NCBI RefSeq assembly: GCF_009827295.1
Contig: NZ_WTYD01000001.1
Coordinates: 806,001-870,000 of the forward strand
Source: Qipengyuania pelagi
GTDB taxonomy: Bacteria > Pseudomonadota > Alphaproteobacteria > Sphingomonadales > Sphingomonadaceae
Direction: 5' to 3'
DNA length: 64,000 nucleotides
The stretch's first letter is position 1. The number at the start of each line of letters is the position of its first letter. Shown in pieces: positions 35,647-45,517 of the stretch. The notes below the pieces were generated by a model. The model saw nothing but the letters and a program-made list of their open reading frames with translations. It searched no databases and had not been told where the DNA came from. The translations under genes and the position numbers were made by a program.

Positions 35647-37737
35647 ATGATGGGCGGGGCGCTTGCCTTTTCGCTTTATGCGTTTGCTGGCGTGGTCTGC
35701 GGCCTCGCCGCCATTGCCATCAGCCGGACGGGATCGCATCGCCGCCCCGATCGCACGGCAAGCGTCATCGCGCTGGCCCTGACGGCACTCTGGTGCGGGA
35801 GCGCCGCCGAGCTGGGGACGCACCATAGCGCGTCCCAGGGCCTGGAATCTCTCCGCAATCTGGCCTGGATCGCTGCCCTCTACCGCCTGTTCGCGATCGA
35901 CGGGCGGGACCGCGCCTCGGCTTCGGTGCGCATCGTGATATTCGCGCTGGCCTTCGTCGAGTTGCTCCAGTTCCCGCTGCTCGTCCTGCGGTTCGACGAT
36001 CTGGTCGAAGGGTCGGCGGCAAGGACGGCGGCTTTGCTGCGCGTGCTGCTGGCGACGGGCGCTCTGTTCCTCGTTCACGATCTCGTGGCGAAGGCGGAGC
36101 CCATGACCCGCCGGACTATCGCCTGGAGCGCCGGGGGGCTGGTCATCTGGTGGGGCCTGGCGCTCAATTATCACGTCGCGCTTCTGCTGGCTGCAAACGC
36201 GGCCGGCGCGCTCGCAGCGATGCGACCGCTCGCCATTCTCGCTCTGGCGCTGGCGGTCGCGATTGGGTTCGCCAGGAATGCCGCGAATCTGCGGCTGAGG
36301 CCATCGCGCACCGTGATGATGAAAACCGTCGCTCTCGCCGCGTCGGGAGCCTGCCTTTTCGTGGCTCTCTTCGTGTCGCGCCGTTTGCTTGCGGTGCCCG
36401 ACGACCTCGTCAGCTTGGCGCAAATGGTCCTTCTCATCGCGGCCACCGTAGGGGCGATGTGGTGGCTTCCATCGCACAGCTTACGGCGACGCGCTCGTGT
36501 CCTCGTACTCAAGCATCTTTTCCGGCACCGCTACGATTATCGGGGCGAATGGATTCGTTTCACCGAGACCATCGGGCGCGAACAGGGCGCTGGACTGGCC
36601 TTGAAACAGCGCGCCATCCAGGCGCTCGCGGATATTACGGACAGTCCCGCAGGTCTCCTGCTCACGCCCGACGAAGACGGGACGCTCGGGCTGGAGGCGG
36701 AGTGGAATTGGCCGGACATCGCGGTCACGAATGCCGCCGCGCCGCGTGCGCTTTCGCGGATCATGGAGAAGACCGGCTTCATTCTCGATTTCGACGAGGC
36801 GCGGCGTGGCATCTCTCATGGCGGGGAGGCCGAGCACGTGCCGGACTGGCTGATGGCCGACCTGCGCGCATGGGCGGGAATCCCGTTGGTCTTGCGCGGT
36901 CGACTGGTGGGGCTTGTGGTATTGGCGCGCCCGGCGCTCGACCGGCGGCTCGATTGGGAGGACTTCGATCTCCTCGGCATCGCTGCCCGTCAGGTCGCGA
37001 GCTATCTCGCGGAGCAGGCCGGGCAGGAGGCCCTGGAAGAAGCCGGGCGCTTCGACGAATTCAATCGCCGGATCGCCTTCGTGATGCATGACGTGAAGAA
37101 TCTGTCGAGCCAGATGGCCCTGCTCGTCCGCAATGCCGAGCGCCATGCCGACAACCCGGAATTCCGCAAGGACATGCTGACGACCCTGCGCAATAGCACG
37201 GACAAGCTCGGCGCCCTCGTGGCGCGCCTGGGGCGATATGGGGCTGTCGGCGCCAGCGGAAGCGAGCGGGTCGACCTGGCGAAGATCGCGCACGCTGTCG
37301 CGCAGCGCCTCCGCCCGCAGCACGACATCCATTTCGCCGATAACGGGCCCTGTCCGGTGATCGGTGATGCCGATGCGCTCGATCAGGCGATCGCCCATTT
37401 GGCGCAGAACGCCGTGGATGCCAGCGGGCCGGGCGCGCCGGTCAGGATCGAAGCGCGCAATGACGGCGTGCGCTGCACGGTTTCGATTGCCGATGCGGGC
37501 GAAGGCATGAGCGCCCATTTCGTCCGCAATGACCTGTTTCGCCCGTTCGTCTCGACCAAGGCTGGCGGTTTCGGGATCGGCGCGCACGAGGCCAAGGCCG
37601 CCGTCCGGGCGATGGGAGGGCGGCTGGAGGTCGAGAGCCGAGAGGGTCTCGGAACGCGCTTCACGATGGATTTCCCGATCGCGGGTCTCGATACCCTGCT
37701 GACCAAATCCGAACGCCTGCGTGAGGATGCGGCGTGA
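35647..37737 (+). CDS. prsK: PrsK-type membrane histidine kinase (PEP-CTERM system)
   Basis: A 696-residue sensor kinase. The N-terminal ~270 residues form eight or so membrane helices, followed by a GAF domain (~300-450) and a kinase core. The presumed phosphorylated His481 is in FVMHDVKNLSSQ. The ATPase domain shows QNAVDASGPGAPV, DAGEGMS and FGIGAHEAKAAV. It overlaps prsR by four bases (GTGA), and the pair is the expected two-component system of XrtA/PEP-CTERM loci. The signal sensed is unknown. Confidence 0.87.
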   Translation: MMGGALAFSLYAFAGVVCGLAAIAISRTGSHRRPDRTASVIALALTALWCGSAAELGTHHSASQGLESLRNLAWIAALYRLFAIDGRDRASASVRIVIFALAFVELLQFPLLVLRFDDLVEGSAARTAALLRVLLATGALFLVHDLVAKAEPMTRRTIAWSAGGLVIWWGLALNYHVALLLAANAAGALAAMRPLAILALALAVAIGFARNAANLRLRPSRTVMMKTVALAASGACLFVALFVSRRLLAVPDDLVSLAQMVLLIAATVGAMWWLPSHSLRRRARVLVLKHLFRHRYDYRGEWIRFTETIGREQGAGLALKQRAIQALADITDSPAGLLLTPDEDGTLGLEAEWNWPDIAVTNAAAPRALSRIMEKTGFILDFDEARRGISHGGEAEHVPDWLMADLRAWAGIPLVLRGRLVGLVVLARPALDRRLDWEDFDLLGIAARQVASYLAEQAGQEALEEAGRFDEFNRRIAFVMHDVKNLSSQMALLVRNAERHADNPEFRKDMLTTLRNSTDKLGALVARLGRYGAVGASGSERVDLAKIAHAVAQRLRPQHDIHFADNGPCPVIGDADALDQAIAHLAQNAVDASGPGAPVRIEARNDGVRCTVSIADAGEGMSAHFVRNDLFRPFVSTKAGGFGIGAHEAKAAVRAMGGRLEVESREGLGTRFTMDFPIAGLDTLLTKSERLREDAA

Positions 37738-39104
37738 CAGAGCCTGCGAAACCGAAACTGCTCATCGTCGAGGATGATGCCGGTCTCCAGGCCCAATTGA
37801 AATGGGCCTATGAGGCATTCGAGGTGATCCAGGCGACCGACCGCGAGGCGGCGCTGGCGGCCCTGCGGGCGGAAGCACCGGCGGTGGTCACGCTCGACCT
37901 AGGCCTTCCGCCTGATCCCGACGGGACCAGCGAGGGTTTCGCGGTGCTCGACGCGATCATGGCGCTGAAGCCCGACGCCAAGGTCATCGTCGCCAGCGGC
38001 CACGATGCACGCGAAAGTGCCCTGCACGCGATCGAGCGCGGGGCGTATGATTTCTACGCCAAGCCGGTCGACATCGACGAGCTTGGACTGATCGTGCGTC
38101 GCGCCTTCGAGCTGCATCGCATCGAGGCGGAGAACCGCCGTCTCGCCGCAGGGATCGGCGCGGATCGCACCGTCCTCGGCAGCTTGATCACGGCAGCGCC
38201 CGAGATGCTGAAAGTCGCCCGCATGATCGAGCGCGTGGCAACCACCAGCGCGTCGGTCATGCTGTTGGGAGCGAGCGGAACGGGCAAGGAATTGCTGGCC
38301 AAGGGCCTGCACCAGCGCAGCACCCGCGCCGCCGCGCCCTTCATCGCCATCAATTGCGCGGCCATCCCTGAGAACCTGCTCGAAAGCGAATTGTTCGGCC
38401 ACGAAAAGGGCGCGTTCACCGGCGCGATCCGCACGGTCGAAGGCAAGGTCGAACAGGCCGATGGCGGCACTCTGTTCCTCGACGAGGTGGGCGACATTCC
38501 GCTGGCGCTACAGGTCAAATTGCTGCGCTTTCTCCAGGAACGCACGATCGAGCGGATCGGGGGGCGCAAACCGATCGCGGTCGATACGCGGATCGTATGC
38601 GCCACGCATCAGGATCTCGAAGCCATGATCGCGGAAGGAAGATTTCGCGAGGACCTGTATTATCGGTTGGCGGAAATCGTGGTCAAAATTCCCTCCTTGG
38701 CAGAGCGGACCGGAGACGCGGTCCTGCTGGCCAAGGCGTTCCTGAGCCGCTTCGCCGCCGAGATGAATCCGGCCGTGAAGGGTTTCGCGTCCGATGCGTT
38801 GAGCGCGATCGACGATTGGGCCTGGCCGGGCAATGTCCGCGAGCTGGAAAACCGCGTGAAGCGGGCGGTGATCATGGCGGATGGCAAACTGGTCGGCGCG
38901 GAGGATCTCGACCTCAACGCAGGTCAGGACAGCGAAACCGATCTGCCCCTCAATCTGAAAGCAGCGCGCGAGCGGGCCGATCGCAAGGTCATCCGGCGCG
39001 CGCTGGCCCGCAGCGAAGGCAATATCTCGAACAGCGCCAAGCTTCTGGGGATCAGCCGACCGACACTCTACGACCTGCTGAAGCAGTATGATCTCCAGCC
39101 CTGA
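37734..39104 (+). CDS. prsR: PrsR-type sigma-54-dependent response regulator
   Basis: A 456-residue activator that partners PrsK. Receiver domain residues 1-120 with phospho-acceptor Asp55 (VVTLDLGLPP) and Lys110. AAA+ domain with Walker A GASGTGKE (179-186) and the sigma-54 contact loop GAFTGA (226-231). C-terminal Fis-type helix-turn-helix (NISNSAKLLGISRPTLYDLL). The start is GTG, fixed by the four-base overlap with prsK. It presumably activates sigma-54 promoters of exopolysaccharide and PEP-CTERM genes. Confidence 0.92.
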   Translation: MTEPAKPKLLIVEDDAGLQAQLKWAYEAFEVIQATDREAALAALRAEAPAVVTLDLGLPPDPDGTSEGFAVLDAIMALKPDAKVIVASGHDARESALHAIERGAYDFYAKPVDIDELGLIVRRAFELHRIEAENRRLAAGIGADRTVLGSLITAAPEMLKVARMIERVATTSASVMLLGASGTGKELLAKGLHQRSTRAAAPFIAINCAAIPENLLESELFGHEKGAFTGAIRTVEGKVEQADGGTLFLDEVGDIPLALQVKLLRFLQERTIERIGGRKPIAVDTRIVCATHQDLEAMIAEGRFREDLYYRLAEIVVKIPSLAERTGDAVLLAKAFLSRFAAEMNPAVKGFASDALSAIDDWAWPGNVRELENRVKRAVIMADGKLVGAEDLDLNAGQDSETDLPLNLKAARERADRKVIRRALARSEGNISNSAKLLGISRPTLYDLLKQYDLQP

Positions 39105-40854
39105 TATCCTCCGCCGGGTTCTGGCCGGAATGTGCGCGGTCGGCATTCTCGCTGCGCTGGGCGCGTGCGAGGAAGCCGCTCCGCCGCAATCCGCGCTCGA
39201 CAAGGCGCGGCAGGCGCTTGCCCGTGGAGACGGCATCGCAGCCGAGGAACAGTTGCGGGCCAGCCTGCGCGAAGCGGGCGCGCCCAAGGATGTGGCGGCC
39301 TATCTGGGCGAGGCGGCCCTGCTTCAGGACGATCTCGTCACCGCGCGACACTGGCTGCAACCGGACAATTTCTCGGCTGCGACGGCGTGGCATGGCTATC
39401 GTATGCTCGGCAGGCTCGAAATGCGCGAGGGAAACCTATCGGTCGCCGGTGCCGCTTTCGATCAGGCGCTTTCGATCGATGCGGATCGGGCGGATTTGTG
39501 GATCGATATCGGCCATCTGCGGTATCGCGGCGGCGAACAGGTTCAGGCCATCGCGGCGGCGGATCGCGCGCTCGCAATTGATCCCGACAGCGCGGCGGCC
39601 CTCCAGTTTCGCGCCCAGCTGGTTCGTGATGCCTATGGTCCGCTCGCCGCGCTTCCGTGGCTTGAACGTGCACTGGAGGTCGCGCCCGACGATCTGGACC
39701 TCAAGACCGATTACGCGGCCAATCTGGGCGAGGTAGGCCGGGCGAGCGATGCGCTGGCCGTCTTGCGCGAAGTGGCGGACCAAGCGCCCAAGGCGCCGCG
39801 CCTGCTCTACCTCCAGGCGGTGATCGCGGCGCGGGGCGGTAATTTGCCGCTCGCGCGCGATCTCTATCTTCGTGCGCCGGTCCAGGATCGCGAGACGCCT
39901 GCGGGTCAGATGCTCGGCGGCATCCTCGATCTCGAACTCGGGCACCATGCGAGCGCGGCACAGACCTTTGCGCGCCTTGCCGCGGCCCAGCCCGATAACC
40001 GCCAGGTCGCGCGCCTTTTCGCCAAGGCCCTGTCGTTGAGCGGGGGCGAGCGCGAATTGATCGCCCGCTTCGCAGCGCGCGATGGGCGATCTTCGCCCTA
40101 TACCGGGACATTGATCGCCCGCGCGCTCGAAACGCTCGATCGGCGCGCGGAAGCCGCGACCTATCTCGACGCCGCCGCGCGGCCCGGTAGGCTGGCTATC
40201 GCGCCGCTCGCGAGCAATCGCCCTGTCGAGGCGGCGCGATATGGCGACCTGAGCAGCGGGCTGGCGCTGCGCGATTATCTGCGCGCGATGGTCGCCACCG
40301 GCAGGCTCGCGGAGGGCGCAGGCCAGGCGAGACTCTTCGCCAGACGGTTTCCCGGATCGAGCGATGCGCAGAACCTGCTTGGCGATGCGCTGCTGGCGCA
40401 TGGCGAGACCGGGTCGGCCATCGCCGCCTATCGCGAAGCTGCGCTGGTGCGCACGGACTGGCCGCTGATGAAGCGTCTGATCGCCGCCTATCAGCGGGGC
40501 GGAGCCCAGAAGGCGGCGCGGGCCAGCCTGCGGGCCTATCTCGAAGGCGGCGCGCGCGAGCCGATGGCGGCGGCGCTTTATGGCGAATGGCTGGCGCGCG
40601 ATGGCGAATTTCAACAGGCAGTGGCAATGCTCGACAGTGCGCTGGCGCACGGATCGGGCCGCGATCCGTCGGTGCTGACCCTGCGTAGCGAGATCGCGGC
40701 GCGCGCTGGCGATGACGAGGCGGCGAGCGAATTTGCCTGGCGCGCCTACAGCCTCCAGCCGATGTATGCGCCCGCAATCCGCGCGGTGATCGCGACCACG
40801 CAAGACGATGCCGTGCGCCAGCGCCTTCAGGCGAAGCTCGCGCGCCTGCGATAA
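39088..40854 (+). CDS. prsT: TPR-repeat lipoprotein of the PEP-CTERM system (PrsT type)
   Basis: A 588-residue periplasm-facing lipoprotein. The signal ends in a lipobox (ILAALGACEE), and the rest is built of helical TPR repeats (for example AGAAFDQALSIDADRADLWI and AIAAADRALAIDPDSAAAL). The ATG lies inside the prsR gene, overlapping it by 17 bases. Such lipoproteins follow prsK/prsR in exosortase loci. It is shorter than the ~900-residue PrsT of some species, so the symbol is used by context. Confidence 0.75.
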   Translation: MISSPDILRRVLAGMCAVGILAALGACEEAAPPQSALDKARQALARGDGIAAEEQLRASLREAGAPKDVAAYLGEAALLQDDLVTARHWLQPDNFSAATAWHGYRMLGRLEMREGNLSVAGAAFDQALSIDADRADLWIDIGHLRYRGGEQVQAIAAADRALAIDPDSAAALQFRAQLVRDAYGPLAALPWLERALEVAPDDLDLKTDYAANLGEVGRASDALAVLREVADQAPKAPRLLYLQAVIAARGGNLPLARDLYLRAPVQDRETPAGQMLGGILDLELGHHASAAQTFARLAAAQPDNRQVARLFAKALSLSGGERELIARFAARDGRSSPYTGTLIARALETLDRRAEAATYLDAAARPGRLAIAPLASNRPVEAARYGDLSSGLALRDYLRAMVATGRLAEGAGQARLFARRFPGSSDAQNLLGDALLAHGETGSAIAAYREAALVRTDWPLMKRLIAAYQRGGAQKAARASLRAYLEGGAREPMAAALYGEWLARDGEFQQAVAMLDSALAHGSGRDPSVLTLRSEIAARAGDDEAASEFAWRAYSLQPMYAPAIRAVIATTQDDAVRQRLQAKLARLR

Positions 40855-40899
40855 CGCGACGGCTCGACAAGCGAGGCGGTGCCGGGCAGGGCCGCCGCC

Positions 40900-41865
40900 A
40901 TGGCTTTGCGCTCCGTTATTTCCGACCCGATGCTCAAGATGCTGGCCGGGGCCGTGGCGCTCGCCGCCTTTCTCCCCGTGGGTGATGCCGGGCGTCCGAT
41001 CGCCGACGGCGTCGCCAATGCGGCGGTCTTCGTGCTGTTCCTGCTCAACGGGATGCGGATCGCGCGTGGCGAAATCGCGCGGGGCTTGCGCAATTGGCGC
41101 TTCCTCGTTCCGTTGATCCTGTGGGTATTCGGCGCCATGGCGCTTGCCGGTTGGGCGCTCGAAAAAGTCGGTGCGGGGCTGTTGCCGCCGATGATCGCAG
41201 TCGGGTTCCTTTATCTCGGCGCGCTGCCGTCGACGGTGCAATCGGCGACGTCCTATACCTCGATAGCGCAGGGCAATGTCGGTATGTCGGTGATTTCGGC
41301 GGCCCTGCTGAATATCCTCGGCGTGTTCCTGACCGTGCCGGTATTCCTCCTCATGGGCGGTTCGGGCGAAGGGGCGATCGGGTGGGAAACAGCGGAACGT
41401 ATCGCGCTGATCCTCCTGTTACCGTTCGCGATCGGCCAGGTGATCCAGGGCTGGACCAAGCCCTTCATCGCGCGCCACCAGCCCAAGATCGTCTGGATCG
41501 ACCGGTTCGTGATCGCGCTGGCGGTCTATGTCGCCTTTTCGGGCGCGGTCGAACAGAACATCTGGAGCCGGGTGCATCCGCTGGGCTGGCTCGTCCTTGC
41601 AGGACTTGTCGCCGCGTTTCTGCTCGTCGCCAATCTCGGTGCGTGGTTCCTCGGTGGGGCGCTGCACCTGCCGCACAAGGACCGGGTCTCGTTCCTGTTC
41701 GCGGGCGCGCAGAAGAGCGCGGCGGTCGGCGTGCCGCTCGCCACGATCCTGTTCGCGCCCGACGTGGCAGGCTTCATCGTCGTGCCGCTGCTGCTCTACC
41801 ACCTGTTCCAGCTGGTGGTGGCGGCGCCCGTTGCGGATCGGCTCAGGCGGATGGGGGCGAAGTGA
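40900..41865 (+). CDS. Bile acid:sodium symporter family (SBF-like) transporter
   Basis: A ~321-residue membrane protein with nine to ten helices. Family text includes FLYLGALPSTVQSATSYTSI (two-helix crossing with the P-S-T site), GNVGMSVISAALLNILGVFL and AGAQKSAAVGVPLATILF. The ATG at 40900 has GCAGGG at suitable distance; a GTG 21 bases upstream is the alternative. Its end overlaps the convergent DUF475 gene by 23 bases. Substrate unknown. Confidence 0.85.
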   Translation: MALRSVISDPMLKMLAGAVALAAFLPVGDAGRPIADGVANAAVFVLFLLNGMRIARGEIARGLRNWRFLVPLILWVFGAMALAGWALEKVGAGLLPPMIAVGFLYLGALPSTVQSATSYTSIAQGNVGMSVISAALLNILGVFLTVPVFLLMGGSGEGAIGWETAERIALILLLPFAIGQVIQGWTKPFIARHQPKIVWIDRFVIALAVYVAFSGAVEQNIWSRVHPLGWLVLAGLVAAFLLVANLGAWFLGGALHLPHKDRVSFLFAGAQKSAAVGVPLATILFAPDVAGFIVVPLLLYHLFQLVVAAPVADRLRRMGAK

Positions 41866-42922
41866 CCGGCTCGTTCTCGCTGTCGCCATATTTGCGATTG
41901 TGCCGGATCGACCAGTACAGCGAGATCCCGATCAGAGTCGCGCCCAGCAATCCGGTGATCGTCTCGGGAATGTGGAACACGGCGGACAACAGCATGATCG
42001 CGCCGAGGACGATGATCGCCCAGAACGCTCCGTTTTCGAGATAGCGATACTGCGCCAGCGTGCCCGCGCGGACCAGATGGATCGTCATCGAACGGACGAA
42101 CATCGCTCCGATCGAGAGGCCGAGGGCGATGACGAGCATATTGTTGGTCAGCGCGAAGGCACCGATGACGCCATCGAAGGAAAAGCTCGCATCGAGTACT
42201 TCGAGGTAGAGAAACCCGCCGAGGCCCGAACGCACCGCGCCTTCGGCCATCTTCTTCTTGTCGGCGAGGTCGAGCAGGGTCCCGATCGCATCGACCACCA
42301 GATAAGTGACCAGCCCGAGAATGCCCGCAACGAGGAAGGTCAGCGCGTCCGCATCGTTCAGCATGAGCGAGATGAAATAGAGCGCCAGCAGAAGCAGGCC
42401 GATCTCCGCCGCCTTGACGACAGAGACCTTGACGAGGAACCGCTCCACCACCGCGATCCAGTGGACTTCCTTATCGGCATCGAAGAAGTAGTTGAGGCCG
42501 ACCATGGTCAGGAAGGCGCCGCCAAAGCCTGCGATTCCGATATGTGCGCTGCTGACGATCGCCTCGTAGCGTTCGGGATCGTTCAGCGAGAGGTTCAGCG
42601 CGTCGATCGGTCCGAGATTGGCGGCGATCGCCACGATGGCCAGCGGGAAGACGATCCGCATCCCGAACACCGCGATGGCAATCCCCCAGGTGAGGAAGCG
42701 CCATTGCCACTTCTCGCTCATGTCGCGCAGCACGGTTGCGTTGACCACGGCATTGTCGAACGAGAGCGAGATTTCGAGGATCGAGAGGACCACGACGATC
42801 CACATCAGCTCCAGCATCCCGACCCAACCCTGACCCTGCTCGAAACCGAGCCAGACGCCGAGGCCCAGGCAGATGGCGGTGAAGATCAGCGATCCGCGGT
42901 AATGTTGCAGAAGCGTTTGCAT
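41843..42922 (-). CDS. DUF475 / TerC-superfamily integral membrane protein
   Basis: A 359-residue protein with about nine membrane helices. The family-typical acidic motifs are ISLSFDNAVVNATVL (~50-64) and EVLDASFSFDGVIGAFALTN (~245-264), likely metal-binding within the membrane. TerC relatives export manganese or other metals; that role here is inference. The C-terminal tail is encoded over the end of the convergent SBF-like gene. Confidence 0.87.
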   Translation of the reverse strand: MQTLLQHYRGSLIFTAICLGLGVWLGFEQGQGWVGMLELMWIVVVLSILEISLSFDNAVVNATVLRDMSEKWQWRFLTWGIAIAVFGMRIVFPLAIVAIAANLGPIDALNLSLNDPERYEAIVSSAHIGIAGFGGAFLTMVGLNYFFDADKEVHWIAVVERFLVKVSVVKAAEIGLLLLALYFISLMLNDADALTFLVAGILGLVTYLVVDAIGTLLDLADKKKMAEGAVRSGLGGFLYLEVLDASFSFDGVIGAFALTNNMLVIALGLSIGAMFVRSMTIHLVRAGTLAQYRYLENGAFWAIIVLGAIMLLSAVFHIPETITGLLGATLIGISLYWSIRHNRKYGDSENEPVTSPPSA

Positions 42923-42953
42923 CGGGGCTTGTTTCCTGAAGGGGAAAGGCGGT

Positions 42954-43826
42954 TCAGGCCTTGGGCTGATAGGTCTGGTCTTCGCCGGGAAAGCGCCGTG
43001 CGCGCACTTCCTCGGCGTACTTCGCGGCCGTCTTCTCTATAATGCCGGCGAGGTCTTCGTATTTCTTCACGAAGCGCGGCACACGTTCGAACATGCCGAG
43101 CATGTCTTCGGCGACCAGCACCTGCCCGTCGCAACGGGCCGATGCGCCGATCCCAATCGTGGGGCAAGATACCGCCTCGGTCGCGGCGATGGCGATCGGT
43201 TCGACCACGCCTTCGATGACGATGGCGAAAGCGCCCGCGCGGTCCAGCGCCTCGGCATCGCCGACGATCTTGTCGGCTTCGGCATCGCTGCGCCCGCGCG
43301 CGGCATAGCCGCCAAGGACGTTGACCGCCTGCGGCGTCAGCCCGACATGGCCCATCACGGGAATGCCGCGCTGGGTCAGGAAGGCGACCGTTTCGGCCAT
43401 CTGTTCGCCCCCTTCCAGCTTCACCGCCGCCGCGCCGCTTTCCTTCATCAGCCGCGCCGCGCTTTCGAAGGCCTGTTCCTTGGAGGCTTCGTAGGACCCG
43501 AACGGCATGTCGACGACGACGACCGCATGATAGCTTCCCCGCACCACGGCGGCGGCGTGGTTCGCCATCATGTCGAGCGTGACGGGGACGGTAGAAGGCA
43601 GGCCGTAGATAACCTGGCCGAGCGAATCCCCGACGAGCAACAGGTCGCAATGGCTGTCGAGCAGTTGCGCCTGCCGTGCGGTATAGGCGGTCAGCATCAC
43701 CAGCGGCTCGCCCGTCTCGCCATCGGTCTTGCGCGCGCGGATCTTCGGCACGGTCAGCCGCTTCATCGGCGCGGGCGTGGGATTGGCGCGGCTGGTCGAG
43801 GTGTCGATCTGGAACGTGGTGGACAT
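42954..43826 (-). CDS. panB: 3-methyl-2-oxobutanoate hydroxymethyltransferase
   Basis: First committed step of pantothenate synthesis, adding a hydroxymethyl group from methylene-THF to 2-oxoisovalerate. About 290 residues with Mg/substrate motifs [45 protein letters not shown] and MGHVGLTPQ. The start [10 protein letters not shown] is chosen; the upstream extension looks non-coding. It lies 31 bases after the DUF475 start region in a likely single minus-strand unit. Confidence 0.95.
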   Translation of the reverse strand: MSTTFQIDTSTSRANPTPAPMKRLTVPKIRARKTDGETGEPLVMLTAYTARQAQLLDSHCDLLLVGDSLGQVIYGLPSTVPVTLDMMANHAAAVVRGSYHAVVVVDMPFGSYEASKEQAFESAARLMKESGAAAVKLEGGEQMAETVAFLTQRGIPVMGHVGLTPQAVNVLGGYAARGRSDAEADKIVGDAEALDRAGAFAIVIEGVVEPIAIAATEAVSCPTIGIGASARCDGQVLVAEDMLGMFERVPRFVKKYEDLAGIIEKTAAKYAEEVRARRFPGEDQTYQPKA

Positions 43827-43975
43827 GGCCGTCTCCCTAGCTGCGGCGCGGCAGGATGGCAAAGGCGCGTATGTGACGGAACGCTCCGGGCTCCCCGATT
43901 TGGACATTCCCGCCATTTGATGCCAAAGCGCAATGAAATTACATTTGGGCAAATTACGGTCGGGAGAAAGATTGC

Positions 43976-45403
43976 ATGGTCGCCAGCACGACGACGGGTG
44001 AGGGTTGGTCCTCGCGTACGGCCTTTATTCTGGCGGCGGTGGGCGCCGCGGTCGGATTGGGGAATATCTGGCGCTTCCCGACGCTCGCGGGCGAAAGCGG
44101 GGGCGGGGCCTTCGTCATCGTCTATATCGCCTGCGTATTTTTGCTCGGCCTGCCTCTGGTTCTCGCGGAAATCTTCATCGGGCGCGCCGGGCAGACCGAT
44201 GCGGTCGGATCGATCCGCAAGGTGGCGGCGCAATCGAAAGCCGGTCCGGGCTGGGCGATCTTCGGCGCGATCGGCGCGATCGCGGCCTTCCTGATCCTGT
44301 CCTTTTATTCGGTCGTCGCCGGCTGGGTGCTGTATTACGCAGGCGTGCTCGGCGCCGATTTCCTCCAGGCGATCGGCCAAGGCGATCCGTTCCGCGGCGC
44401 TTTGCAGGGCGAAAGCCAGGCGATGATCCAGGGCCGGTTGAGCGACATGTTCGCGAGCGTGCCGCTGCTCCTCGTCATGCATCTCGCCTTCATGGGCCTG
44501 ACCGTCTTCATCATCGCGCGCGGCGTCCATTCGGGGATCGAGAAGGCCGCGACCTACCTGATGCCGATCTTCTTCGTCCTGCTCGTCGGCCTCGTGATCT
44601 ATGGCGCGATCGAAGGCGATATCGGCGAAGCTTTCGCGTTTCTGTTCACGCCCGACTGGTCAAAGCTGACCCCGGCAGTGATCAATTCGGCGCTCGGCCA
44701 GGCGCTGTTCTCGCTCTCTCTGGGTGTGGCGGGTCTGATCACCTACGGCTCCTATATCAAGGAAGGCAGCGGGCTCGGCGGTACGTCGGCGATGATCGCG
44801 CTTGCCGATACCGGAGTGGCGTTGCTGGCGGGTCTGATGATCTTCCCGATCGTGTTCGCGGTCGGCCTCGATCCGGCGGCGGGGCCGACGCTCGTCTTCC
44901 AGACGCTGCCCTTCGCTTTCCAGACCATGCCGGGCGGGGCTCTGATCGGATTTCTGTTCTTCACCCTGATCCTCGTCGCGGCGGTCACCAGCTCGATTTC
45001 GCTGCTGGAGGTGCCGACCGCATGGGGCATCGGAGAAATGGGCTGGAGCCGCGCGAAATCCGCGCTGATCTTCGGCGTCGGTGCCTTCGTGATCGGGATC
45101 TTCTGCCTGCTCGGCTACAACGTCCTGTCGGATGTGCGCCCGCTGGGCTTCTGGCCGCTGTTCGCGGATACCGACATCCTCGACACGGTGGACGGGTTTA
45201 CCGGCAAGGTCATGCTGCCGATCGGCGCCTTGCTGACATCGATCTTCGTCGGCTGGATCGCGGACCGCAATCTGGTCCGCGCGACCACCGGGGTGAGCCC
45301 GCCGATGTTCGCGCTGTGGCGCGTGCTGATCGCCTGGCTGTGCCCGATCGCGGTCGCGGCGATTCTCGTGACCGGACTTTTCCCCAGCATACTGGGGGTC
45401 TGA
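43976..45403 (+). CDS. Sodium-dependent transporter, neurotransmitter:sodium symporter (NSS) family
   Basis: A 475-residue LeuT-fold protein with about 11-12 helices. Helix 1 holds the sodium/substrate-binding [16 protein letters not shown] (~22-37). Helix 6 appears as [26 protein letters not shown] precedes the ATG. Substrate is probably an amino acid. It is divergent from panB. Confidence 0.92.
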   Translation: MVASTTTGEGWSSRTAFILAAVGAAVGLGNIWRFPTLAGESGGGAFVIVYIACVFLLGLPLVLAEIFIGRAGQTDAVGSIRKVAAQSKAGPGWAIFGAIGAIAAFLILSFYSVVAGWVLYYAGVLGADFLQAIGQGDPFRGALQGESQAMIQGRLSDMFASVPLLLVMHLAFMGLTVFIIARGVHSGIEKAATYLMPIFFVLLVGLVIYGAIEGDIGEAFAFLFTPDWSKLTPAVINSALGQALFSLSLGVAGLITYGSYIKEGSGLGGTSAMIALADTGVALLAGLMIFPIVFAVGLDPAAGPTLVFQTLPFAFQTMPGGALIGFLFFTLILVAAVTSSISLLEVPTAWGIGEMGWSRAKSALIFGVGAFVIGIFCLLGYNVLSDVRPLGFWPLFADTDILDTVDGFTGKVMLPIGALLTSIFVGWIADRNLVRATTGVSPPMFALWRVLIAWLCPIAVAAILVTGLFPSILGV

Positions 45404-45517
45404 TCGGCCCCGCGCACGATTTCGCTTTTGCGCGCCGAAATTCGGTAATAAACGCGATGCTTCCGGCTGGCTGAGCGGGGCTGTCCCGCTGCGGGCCTGG
45501 GGGGCTTTGCGGTCCGT

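Noticed and set aside
40855..43975. Exosortase or PEP-CTERM substrate next to the prs genes
   Set aside because: The genes here are an SBF-like transporter, DUF475 and panB; none has the exosortase Cys/Arg pattern or a PEP-CTERM tail.
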